Assembly (NCBI GenBank): GCA_003563255.1
Contig: PWSL01000515.1
Location: 1-5,151 of the forward strand
Reading direction: 5' to 3'
From: Desulfonatronospira sp.
Lineage (GTDB): Bacteria > Desulfobacterota > Desulfovibrionia > Desulfovibrionales > Desulfonatronovibrionaceae
Length of the DNA: 5,151 nt
Within the stretch, counting starts at the first letter, position 1; each line of letters begins with the position of its first letter. The notes beneath the pieces are model-generated. The model saw only the letters and a program-made list of their open reading frames with translations, was not told the DNA's origin and ran no database searches. This document shows, in pieces, positions 1-4,609 of this stretch. The translations under genes and the position numbers were made by a program.

Positions 1-16
1 GCTCCGCGTCCACAAT

Positions 17-32
17 GACCGCAGGAGCGGTC
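17..32. repeat. Short perfect hairpin in REP-like block
   Basis: GACCGC and GCGGTC pair perfectly around the loop AGGA. It lies seven bases before the larger REP-like hairpin at 39-63, so the two probably form one composite palindromic unit. No coding role is seen. Confidence 0.5.
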
Positions 33-38
33 GGGCTA

Positions 39-63
39 CGCTCCCACGCAGAGCGTGGGAGCG
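39..63. repeat. REP-like extragenic palindrome
   Basis: An 11-bp perfect stem (CGCTCCCACGC with GCGTGGGAGCG) closes on the three-base loop AGA. Sequences of the form CTCCCACGC-AGA-GCGTGGGAG are a familiar class of extragenic palindromes in environmental proteobacteria, often dispersed in many copies and linked to Y1 (REP-type) transposases; that link is family knowledge, and no transposase is in this window. There is no T-run after the stem, so it is a poor intrinsic terminator. Confidence 0.7.
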
Positions 64-140
64 ATAAACCCCCAGATTATGCAGGCATTATGTAACACTT
101 ATTTTATGACAAACCCTTAGTTTAGGCTTTTGTTCTTCAA

Positions 141-161
141 CAATTAACAATTAACAATTAA
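141..161. repeat. Tandem heptamer CAATTAA x3
   Basis: Three exact head-to-tail copies of CAATTAA lie in the AT-rich leader about 80 bp before the 241-819 gene. The tract contains several TTAACA/TTAACT hexamers that could act as -35 boxes, but no clear -10 box lies at the right distance. It could be a slippage-prone promoter spacer or a regulator site; neither can be shown. Confidence 0.6.
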
Positions 162-177
162 CTGATAACAATTTCAT

Positions 178-211
178 GTTTTTTATGACAGGGTTTCAAG
201 AGTAAGTCACT
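178..211 (+). repeat. 34-nt dispersed repeat, copy 1
   Basis: This segment contains TGACAGGGTTTCAAGAGTAA and matches 4466-4499 at 30 of 34 positions in the same orientation. It ends 29 bp before the start codon at 241, so part of the leader of that gene is repeat-derived. The bases TTTATGAC also occur at 103-110 before AAACCCT, the reverse complement of the AGGGTTT found here. Confidence 0.65.
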
Positions 212-240
212 TAATTAAACTGCAACCAGCGGAGACTATC

Positions 241-819
241 ATGCATGAAGTAAGTTTTGACCAGATTATCAAGGATTATCTTACCGGAGAGGACCTGCAA
301 ATGACAACCTATGAGGATATCAGGCAGTCTCTGGCCAGGATCCTGGTGGAGGAAAAAGGATATCCCCATGACAATATCATTCCAAGATATGAACTGGAGC
401 TGGATCTAACTGACAGAAAATACACAATAAAGATCGACTTTGTCGTCATTTTTGATAATCGCCCGGTTTTAATCCTGGGTTTCTGTCCAGGTGCAGTATC
501 AACATTCATTACCCAGTATGTCAGTGCAGGCAGATTGATCCCTGAAGGACCGGCTTCTTTTGCCGTGATAACCGATTCCAAGGATGCATCTCTAGTGCGT
601 ATCAGCGACAAAAAAGAATTATGCCGGGGTTTTCATTGTATACCCACCTGGGACTATCTTCAAACTCTGTACCATGAGTGTGAACACGCCATTTTTTCAC
701 CCGAAAGACTAGAAAAGGAAAAAAGGGTGGCACATGCCATGTTTGCCCTGAGCGACGGATACTGCTCTGACAAGTGCACTCCTACCACTGGAAAATTTCA
801 GGACCGTTCCCGGAGTTGA
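241..819 (+). CDS. HsdR N-terminal-domain-like protein (stand-alone, 192 aa)
   Basis: This small protein resembles the isolated N-terminal domain of type I restriction HsdR subunits (HSDR_N_2-type family, recognised from memory). The family pattern is visible: YEDIRQSLARILVEEKGYP (residues 24-42), a beta strand with IDFVV (65-69), then LILGFCPG (77-84) and AVITDSKDA (108-116). In active PD-(D/E)XK nucleases the second strand carries E-x-K; here that place holds GFC, so D66 has no obvious catalytic partner and nuclease activity is doubtful. There is no helicase or translocase domain and no HsdM or HsdS nearby, so this is not a restriction system by itself. The start is supported by GGAG at 231-234, six bases before ATG; M21 (301) also has a GGAGAGG upstream but would cut off family-like sequence. 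Its last 12 codons and stop overlap the 3' end of the convergent kinase gene, and the tail beyond about residue 165 looks unconserved and Cys-rich. Cellular role unknown; the family call is fairly sure. Confidence 0.82.
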   Translation: MHEVSFDQIIKDYLTGEDLQMTTYEDIRQSLARILVEEKGYPHDNIIPRYELELDLTDRKYTIKIDFVVIFDNRPVLILGFCPGAVSTFITQYVSAGRLIPEGPASFAVITDSKDASLVRISDKKELCRGFHCIPTWDYLQTLYHECEHAIFSPERLEKEKRVAHAMFALSDGYCSDKCTPTTGKFQDRSRS

Positions 820-1798
820 TCACCCTTTTCATACTCTCTCTGTCTGCCTTGGCGGTCCCCACCTGACCAACAACAAGTCCCGCAGCATAGTTTGCCGTCA
901 TGCAGGCTTCCTGCAATGATTGACCGGTCTGAAGGCAGATTCCCATGACTGCTATAACAGTATCTCCTGCCCCGGTTACGTCAAAGACCTTTTTTGCACT
1001 GGTTGGAAAATGAAGAATTTCCTTGCTGTCTTTAAACAGCACCATACCCTGGGGTCCTAAGGTAATGAGAAGGTTTTCAAGGTTTCGGCTTTGAATAATT
1101 TTTTTACCAGCCCTGATGATATCCTTGTTGGACTTTATAACTACTCCGCTGCCTTCCTCAGCTTCCTTCTGGTTTGGTGTCAACAGGAAAGTATTTTTAT
1201 ATACCTTAAAATTTCTAATTTTTGGATCCAGCACAATTTTTTTATCAGACAGTGCTGTAAGAAACTGTTTACTGACCATCCCTTTTCCATAATCAGAAAT
1301 CAGAATGTATTCACCCAATATGTTTTTTTTGATATTGTAGATTATGTCTTTTATAAACCCAGCGTCCATCCTGTTGTTGCTTTCTTTATCCACTCTGACT
1401 ATCTGCTGAGTGTTGCCTATAACTCTCGTTTTAACCGTGGTTTTTCTCTTTGGAGATTTTATAAGAATATGTTCGATTTCCTCCTGTTCCAACAGAAGCC
1501 TGATTTTGTCGCTGTGCTCATCATCACCGGTGACGCTTATAAGAAATGGTTCACCCCCCAGGCTTTTAATGTTTGCTGCGACATTGCCGGAACCTCCAAG
1601 ACTGTAGGTTTCTTTCTGGACATAAACTACAGGTACAGGTGCTTCCGGAGATATTCTTGACACCTCGCCCCATTGATAGTGATCCAGCATTATATCACCC
1701 ACTACCATCAGGCGCTGTCCCAGTATCATATCCAGATTCTGCAGCAATTTATCTTTAATATTGATGTCATTAAACATACGCTGAAACTTTATAATCAC
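782..1798 (-). CDS. hldA: D-glycero-beta-D-manno-heptose-7-phosphate kinase (HldE domain I / HldA type)
   Basis: This cytoplasmic kinase phosphorylates heptose 7-phosphate at C1 with ATP, giving the 1,7-bisphosphate on the route to ADP-heptose for the LPS inner core. The PfkB/ribokinase fold is clear: VVGDIMLDHY (32-41), the substrate motif SRISPEAPVPVV (47-58), GGSGNVAAN (68-76), LISDYGKG (166-173), DPK (191-193), LLTPNQKE (205-212) and the DVTGAGDT motif (273-280) with catalytic D279. These match E. coli HldE domain I closely. At 338 aa it lacks the C-terminal nucleotidyltransferase half, so a separate HldC-type enzyme must lie elsewhere. The GTG start (codon 1796-1798) has no clear Shine-Dalgarno but overlaps, as GTGA, the stop of a 30-codon reading frame, which may allow coupling. 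M8 (1775-1777) is an alternative start with equally weak ribosome-site support. It lies 180 bp downstream of parB on the same strand, possibly co-transcribed. Function is very sure; the start is not. Confidence 0.93.
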   Translation of the reverse strand: MIIKFQRMFNDINIKDKLLQNLDMILGQRLMVVGDIMLDHYQWGEVSRISPEAPVPVVYVQKETYSLGGSGNVAANIKSLGGEPFLISVTGDDEHSDKIRLLLEQEEIEHILIKSPKRKTTVKTRVIGNTQQIVRVDKESNNRMDAGFIKDIIYNIKKNILGEYILISDYGKGMVSKQFLTALSDKKIVLDPKIRNFKVYKNTFLLTPNQKEAEEGSGVVIKSNKDIIRAGKKIIQSRNLENLLITLGPQGMVLFKDSKEILHFPTSAKKVFDVTGAGDTVIAVMGICLQTGQSLQEACMTANYAAGLVVGQVGTAKADRESMKRVINSGNGPEIFQW

Positions 1799-1887
1799 GT
1801 CACAGCCATGACAGCTGGAGGGTCGGCTGAAAGTGTTTGTTTCGACTCCGGGGATTGATGAAGAGATTTTTCGGCATCAGAACTCAT
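1795..1887 (-). CDS. Possible 30-aa leader ORF coupled to heptose kinase
   Basis: A frame from ATG (1885-1887) reads MSSDAEKSLHQSPES and ends PPAVMAVT, with a TGA that shares the four bases GTGA with the kinase start codon. This is the classical geometry of translational coupling, and the kinase start otherwise lacks a ribosome site. Against it, the small frame has no recognisable ribosome site of its own, no known family and a low-complexity polar composition. The frame stays open upstream to a stop at 1942-1944, with a TTG at 1897-1899. It may be chance. Confidence 0.2.
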   Translation of the reverse strand: MSSDAEKSLHQSPESKQTLSADPPAVMAVT

Positions 1888-1942
1888 TTTATGAAACAAG
1901 TGGATCCCGGAGGAGCCAGTTCCTGTGCCACATGCAAAGCGT

Positions 1943-1990
1943 TAAACAGATACCACATCCACAATCTATGCTTACCGCCTAAACAGATAC
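1943..1990. repeat. 11-nt direct repeat at the 3' end of parB
   Basis: TAAACAGATAC occurs at 1943-1953 and again at 1980-1990. The second copy contains the parB stop region (TAG on the minus strand at 1979-1981) and the first supplies a similar TAA 37 bp further downstream. It could be a trace of a small tandem duplication at the gene end. Confidence 0.35.
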
Positions 1991-2857
1991 ATCATCAGAT
2001 TTCATGCCGAGACATTCCATGAGACTATCTAGTTCCTTGCTGTTTTTGTATTGAAAAACTAGTTTTCCTTTATTTTCGTTGCCCTGCATGCTCACATGAA
2101 GTTTTTCATTTAACCTTTGTTTTATCCTGTTTTCCATTTCAATTGCAAAATTGTTTTTCTTGTCATTACCTGGAGTTGTTTTCTTTTCTTTTAAACTGTT
2201 TTTCACAAGTTCTTCTGTCTGACGAACTGACAAGTTTTTAGAAATAATTTTTTGAGCTAGTTCAAGCATCATCGTTTCACTTTTAACTCCCAGTAAAGCC
2301 CTTGCATGCCCTGGGCTCAGACTCATGTCTTCAACCATGTTTCGAATTTCTTCCGGCAATTTGATCAGTCTTAAAATGTTTGCCAGTTGGGGCCTGCTCT
2401 TGCCTATTTTATCCGCTAGTTCTTCCTGGTTTATACCAAGTTCCGACTGTAATTGCTGCAAGGCATAAGCCTGCTCCATCGGGTTTAAATCCTCACGCTG
2501 AAGATTTTCGATAAGGGCAATGGCCAGCACCTGTTTATTATCAAATTCTCTGATGAGCGCAGGTACAGTATTGTGTCCTGCTTCAATACTGGCTCTCCAG
2601 CGTCTTTCCCCTGCAATGATTTCATATTCCTGGTTTTCGTTGCGCCTGACCAGAATAGGCTGCAGTACACCATTTTCTTTGATTGATGAGGCAAGTTCCT
2701 GGATGCTCTCCTCTGAAAATTTTTTTCTGGGCTGAAAAGGGTTAGGCTTTAATTTCTGGACATTCAACTGGACACTGTCTGTTGTAGTTTCTTCGTAAAA
2801 ACTGGGTTTAATCAGTGCATCCAAGCCTTTACCCAGCCCTTTTTCCTGTTTTTTCAT
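1979..2857 (-). CDS. parB: Chromosome-partitioning protein ParB (CTPase, parS-binding)
   Basis: ParB is a CTP-dependent DNA clamp: it loads at parS, slides to neighbouring DNA, and stimulates ParA ATPase to segregate chromosome origins. Seen in order: an N-terminal ParA-interacting stretch with LGKGLDALI (8-16); the ParB/Srx CTP-binding domain with QPRKKF (42-47), GVLQPILVR (63-71), the CTP motif GERRWRA (83-89) and ENLQREDLNPMEQA (117-130); a helix-turn-helix at about 145-165 (EELADKIGKSRPQLANILRL); SPGHARALL (181-189), typical of parS-binding ParBs; a charged linker (about 220-235); and a dimerisation domain to the end. The length, 292 aa, is normal for chromosomal ParB, and no motif is damaged. 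The ATG start is preceded by GGGG seven bases upstream, a modest ribosome site. parA is not directly upstream as usual: a divergent Cys-rich gene and a palindromic element lie between. A perfect parS occurs at 4338-4353, the likely target. A candidate promoter with an overlapping dyad lies just upstream. Identity is near certain. Confidence 0.97.
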   Translation of the reverse strand: MKKQEKGLGKGLDALIKPSFYEETTTDSVQLNVQKLKPNPFQPRKKFSEESIQELASSIKENGVLQPILVRRNENQEYEIIAGERRWRASIEAGHNTVPALIREFDNKQVLAIALIENLQREDLNPMEQAYALQQLQSELGINQEELADKIGKSRPQLANILRLIKLPEEIRNMVEDMSLSPGHARALLGVKSETMMLELAQKIISKNLSVRQTEELVKNSLKEKKTTPGNDKKNNFAIEMENRIKQRLNEKLHVSMQGNENKGKLVFQYKNSKELDSLMECLGMKSDDVSV

Positions 2858-2872
2858 TTTTATACCCCGGCT

Positions 2873-2895
2873 TAAATATTACTCGCCAATATTTA
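2873..2895. promoter_or_regulatory. Dyad in the parB promoter (possible operator)
   Basis: TAAATATT and AATATTTA form a perfect 8-bp inverted repeat with a 7-base spacer, ACTCGCC. The dyad covers the proposed -10 box of parB and lies 16-38 bp before its start codon, where a repressor dimer would block transcription. It bears no resemblance to parS, so ParB is not the obvious ligand. Role inferred from position only. Confidence 0.4.
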
Positions 2896-2905
2896 CATAA
2901 ACCAA
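2876..2905 (-). promoter_or_regulatory. Candidate parB promoter
   Basis: On the minus strand TTGGTT (2900-2905) and TAATAT (2876-2881) are separated by 18 bases, a sigma-70-like arrangement that would start transcription near 2868 and leave a short leader before the ATG. The -35 box abuts that of the divergent gene, so the two promoters are back to back. Weak match to consensus. Confidence 0.35.
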
Positions 2906-2934
2906 TTGCGCATCAGTGAGATAAGTATTAATAT
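2906..2934 (+). promoter_or_regulatory. Candidate promoter of the Cys-rich protein gene
   Basis: TTGCGC (2906-2911) and TAATAT (2929-2934) are spaced by 17 bases. Transcription would begin near 2941, giving a leader of about 56 bases that carries the short hairpin at 2958-2972 and the strong ribosome site. It is the best promoter match on the plus strand in this gap. Confidence 0.42.
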
Positions 2935-2957
2935 ACATGCAGTACAGCGTAAACAAC

Positions 2958-2972
2958 GCGGGACTCGCCCGC
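2958..2972 (+). promoter_or_regulatory. Short leader hairpin
   Basis: GCGGG pairs with CCCGC around ACTCG in the proposed 5' leader, 14 bases before the AAGGAGG ribosome site. The heptamer ACTCGCC here (2963-2969) is identical to the spacer of the dyad at 2873-2895. No T-run follows, so it is not a terminator; it may be a structured leader or a protein site. Confidence 0.35.
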
Positions 2973-2986
2973 AATCTTAATTTGAA

Positions 2987-2993
2987 AAGGAGG
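2987..2993 (+). promoter_or_regulatory. Strong ribosome binding site (AAGGAGG)
   Basis: A full-consensus Shine-Dalgarno lies four bases before the ATG at 2998 and fixes the start of the 135-aa protein. Another ATG at 2994 is too close and opens only a short frame. Confidence 0.75.
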
Positions 2994-2997
2994 ATGT

Positions 2998-3405
2998 ATG
3001 GATTCTCAAAAGCAAGTCCAACCATATTACAATGAAAGAGGACAGTTATCTGGTGTATGGATTTCTGCCCAGAAATGGCTGCAGCACCAGACAGACCTGG
3101 AAAATATTCTTCTGGAACAGGAAAGAAAGCCGGCCAGTCCAGCGGAACCAATGCACGAATGGATGAATTTTTTGTCGTATTGGGACTTCAATTACCCAGT
3201 GGAAAAAAAAGTAGTCTGTCAAAGCTGTGGCTGCGCATCAGATGACTGGACTCAGGATTCTCCTAAAAAATTCTATTTACGTAACGCCAGCCTCGGAGGT
3301 CTGGTGGCATTCGTATGTCTCGGATGTCAATCCCGGGTTACAAAAAAACATTTCAAGGATCACATCCTGTACGAATGTTCAGACTTAAACTGTAAAGTCA
3401 GGTAA
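2998..3405 (+). CDS. Cys-rich, probable zinc-ribbon protein of unknown function (135 aa)
   Basis: I do not recognise a named family. The C-terminal half has paired cysteines suited to metal binding: C74-x2-C77-x-C79 and C107-x2-C110, separated by a hydrophobic segment containing LGGLVAFVCLGC (99-110), with further H118, H122, C127 and C132. The pattern suggests a zinc ribbon or zinc finger; the metal is inferred. The N-terminal part (1-70) is rich in aromatic and charged residues (WISAQKWLQ, 21-29; MNFLSYWDFNYP, 56-67). There is no signal peptide and no convincing membrane helix, so it is probably cytosolic. The start is set by AAGGAGG. It is transcribed opposite to parA and parB and lies between them, diverging from parB and converging on parA; it could be a regulator or accessory factor of the locus or an unrelated passenger. 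A good ribosome site, promoter candidate and ordered Cys spacing argue that it is a real gene. Confidence 0.8.
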   Translation: MDSQKQVQPYYNERGQLSGVWISAQKWLQHQTDLENILLEQERKPASPAEPMHEWMNFLSYWDFNYPVEKKVVCQSCGCASDDWTQDSPKKFYLRNASLGGLVAFVCLGCQSRVTKKHFKDHILYECSDLNCKVR

Positions 3406-3408
3406 TTC

Positions 3409-3536
3409 TGTCGCCTCATCTGATACATAATATCCATTCAGTTTGTGTTTGTGCAGGATATGTGTCGCAGGGACCGACCCAAGGCCGGTTCCGGTACCAC
3501 CTGAATGGTTTTGATACATAATCAGATGAGGCGACA
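3409..3536. mobile_element. 128-bp palindromic MITE-like element
   Basis: The element has perfect 16-bp terminal inverted repeats: TGTCGCCTCATCTGAT at 3409-3424 and its complement at 3521-3536. A second inverted pair, CCATTCAG (3434-3441) and CTGAATGG (3501-3508), lies inside, and TGATACATAAT occurs as a direct repeat near both ends (3421-3431, 3512-3522). TGT...ACA ends with repeated subterminal TGATAC-like motifs recall insertion-sequence ends (IS21-type is one possibility, not proven). The core has no coding capacity. No target-site duplication is visible. It begins four bases after the stop of the Cys-rich gene and ends 11 bases before the parA stop. TTTTATAAT follows the right arm, so it may also end plus-strand transcription. 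Confidence 0.6.
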
Positions 3537-3547
3537 TTTTATAATAC

Positions 3548-4312
3548 CTATTGCAGCCTTTTAATTATTTCTTTTGCCAACTGCAGATATGCATGGGATC
3601 CAGTGGATCTGATATCGTAGGCCAGAACAGGTTTTCCGTGACTGGGTGCCTCAGACAGGCGTACATTCCTGGGAATTATGCTGTCAAAAGTCTGGGCCAT
3701 AAAATGCCTTCTAACTTCATTAATAACCTGATGACAAAGCCTGTTTCTTTTATCAAACATAGTTAATGCAACCCCCAAAAGTTCGAGGTCATGATTTAAT
3801 CTTTTTTTGATCAACTCATATGTCTCGAACAGCCTGGCTATCCCCTCCAGTGCATAATATTCGCATTGCATAGGTACTAGTAGACGGTTTGATGCACACA
3901 TGGCATTGATTGTAATCATGCCCAGGGATGGTGGACAGTCCAGAATGATGTATGAGTATGACCCGGTAATTTTTTTGAGCATATTATACAGGTAATACTC
4001 CCGGTCAGTTTTGTCGTTCAGTTCAAGCTCAGCAGCAACGAGATCTTTGCTGGAGGGAATTACATCCAGGTACTTAAATTCAGTCTGAACTATGAGATGG
4101 TCCGGGTCAACTTCTCCGGTAATTCCTTGATAAAGTGAGAATTTCAGGTTTTCGATATTTAACCCCAGGCCGCTGCTGGCATTGGCCTGGGCATCGCAAT
4201 CCACGAGAAGCACCTTCTTTTCCATAACCGCCAAGGAAGCGGCCAGGTTAACTGCAGTTGTGGTTTTACCTACACCTCCCTTCTGATTAGCGACAACAAT
4301 TTTCCAGATCAC
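3548..4312 (-). CDS. parA: Chromosome-partitioning ATPase ParA (Soj-like)
   Basis: ParA is a deviant Walker-type ATPase: as an ATP dimer it coats the nucleoid non-specifically and is released by ParB bound at parS, which drives origin segregation. With the start used here it is 254 aa, the usual size of Soj-type ParA. Seen: deviant Walker A KGGVGKTT (11-18) with signature K11 and catalytic K16; VDCDAQ (37-42); Walker B YIILDCPP (121-128) with D125; VPMQCEYYALEG (146-157); and the C-terminal PRNVRLSEAPSHGKP (214-228). R189 and R218 match arginines known to bind DNA in Soj. The GTG start at 4310-4312 is preceded by AAGGAG seven bases upstream. The longer frame from ATG 4354 would add 14 residues encoded by parS itself and is less likely. 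The gene lies apart from parB, which is unusual. Downstream it runs into the palindromic element at 3409-3536, which may stop its transcript. Function is near certain. Confidence 0.96.
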   Translation of the reverse strand: MIWKIVVANQKGGVGKTTTAVNLAASLAVMEKKVLLVDCDAQANASSGLGLNIENLKFSLYQGITGEVDPDHLIVQTEFKYLDVIPSSKDLVAAELELNDKTDREYYLYNMLKKITGSYSYIILDCPPSLGMITINAMCASNRLLVPMQCEYYALEGIARLFETYELIKKRLNHDLELLGVALTMFDKRNRLCHQVINEVRRHFMAQTFDSIIPRNVRLSEAPSHGKPVLAYDIRSTGSHAYLQLAKEIIKRLQ

Positions 4313-4319
4313 TATAAAT

Positions 4320-4325
4320 CTCCTT
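4320..4325 (-). promoter_or_regulatory. Ribosome binding site that decides the parA start
   Basis: AAGGAG on the minus strand stands seven bases before the GTG at 4312. The upstream ATG at 4354 has no such signal and its first codons are the parS palindrome. This places the parA start at 4312. Confidence 0.8.
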
Positions 4326-4326
4326 G

Positions 4327-4354
4327 ATAATGCAGGATGTTTCACGTGAAACAA
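4327..4354 (-). promoter_or_regulatory. Possible parA promoter overlapping parS
   Basis: On the minus strand TTGTTT (4349-4354) and CATTAT (4327-4332) are spaced by 16 bases. If used, parS would fill most of the promoter and ParB loading could repress parA. The match is modest and the overlap with parS biases the base composition, so this is tentative. Confidence 0.25.
4338..4353. promoter_or_regulatory. parS: parS centromere site
   Basis: TGTTTCACGTGAAACA is an exact match to the widely conserved 16-bp parS palindrome recognised by chromosomal ParB. It lies 26 bp upstream of the parA start codon. It is the only full parS in the window. Its presence next to parA, with parB about 1.5 kb away, marks this as the chromosomal, origin-proximal par region rather than a plasmid par locus with its own iterons; that last step is inference. 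Confidence 0.97.
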
Positions 4355-4381
4355 TAAGCGGCATGCTGTTTATCTTAGCCA

Positions 4382-4413
4382 GGTTATGCCAGAAACACAA
4401 GATAAAGTAGTGC
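4382..4413 (+). repeat. 32-nt interspersed repeat, copy D
   Basis: It begins GGTTATGCCAGAAACACAAG and is the most diverged copy, matching copy C (4680-4711) at 27 of 32 positions. It follows the parS/parA leader by about 28 bp. The shared upstream words TTTATCT and a TAG-rich stretch suggest that the repeat extends further 5'. Confidence 0.6.
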
Positions 4414-4427
4414 ATTTATCTAGTGCT

Positions 4428-4459
4428 GGCTTTGCCCGCAACCCAGTAAAGAAAAGAGT
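4428..4459 (+). repeat. 32-nt interspersed repeat, copy A
   Basis: It begins GGCTTTGCCCGCAACCCAGT and continues AAAGAAAAGAGT. It matches copy B (4989-5020) at 29 of 32 positions. It is followed seven bases later by the 34-nt repeat at 4466-4499; copy B is followed by a weaker trace of the same sequence (TTGACAGGATTAACCAC), so the two modules tend to travel together. Confidence 0.7.
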
Positions 4460-4465
4460 TTTTTT

Positions 4466-4499
4466 GGTTTTTGTGACAGGGTTTCAGGAGTAAGCCACT
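4466..4499 (+). repeat. 34-nt dispersed repeat, copy 2
   Basis: It contains TGACAGGGTTTCAGGAGTAA and matches 178-211 at 30 of 34 positions in the same orientation. The two copies flank the block that holds the HsdR-N-like gene, the kinase gene, parB, the Cys-rich gene and parA. Confidence 0.65.
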
Positions 4500-4523
4500 A
4501 AACTCTGCAGGGCAAAAGAGTCT

Positions 4524-4609
4524 GCCTACGGAATACACGGAATATCACGGAATATGCGTTGCTTCGCAACGTTTTAAAACTTCCGTGCCCTTCCGTGTGT
4601 TCCGTGGGC
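4524..4609. repeat. Long imperfect inverted repeat of TTCCGTG units
   Basis: The 29-base arms at 4524-4552 and 4581-4609 are near reverse complements, built of ACGGAA/TTCCGT units spaced nine to eleven bases apart. Inside lies a second perfect hairpin, CGTTGC-TTC-GCAACG (4557-4571), then the palindrome GTTTTAAAAC (4571-4580). The result is a long cruciform-capable structure. TTCCGTGTGTTCCGTGG-like repeats recur in many environmental genomes; here no transposase accompanies it. No T-run follows, so a terminator role is unlikely. Confidence 0.65.

Noticed and set aside
3..92. Short open frame at the left edge reading through the REP-like hairpin
   Set aside because: Its residues come from the palindromes themselves, and such frames are a common annotation artefact.
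1091..1660. 189-codon plus-strand frame
   Set aside because: It lies opposite the heptose kinase, which has complete family motifs; composition and lack of a ribosome site mark it as a shadow.
1915..1930. Sigma-54-like TGGCAC...GC on the minus strand upstream of the kinase
   Set aside because: The GG and GC doublets are one base off the required spacing and the -12 element is poor.
2271..2282. Second parS inside parB
   Set aside because: Only a half-site-like GTTTCAC is present; the palindrome is not completed.
2879..3151. 90-codon minus-strand frame
   Set aside because: It crosses the promoter region and lies antisense to the Cys-rich gene, which has the better ribosome site and motif content.
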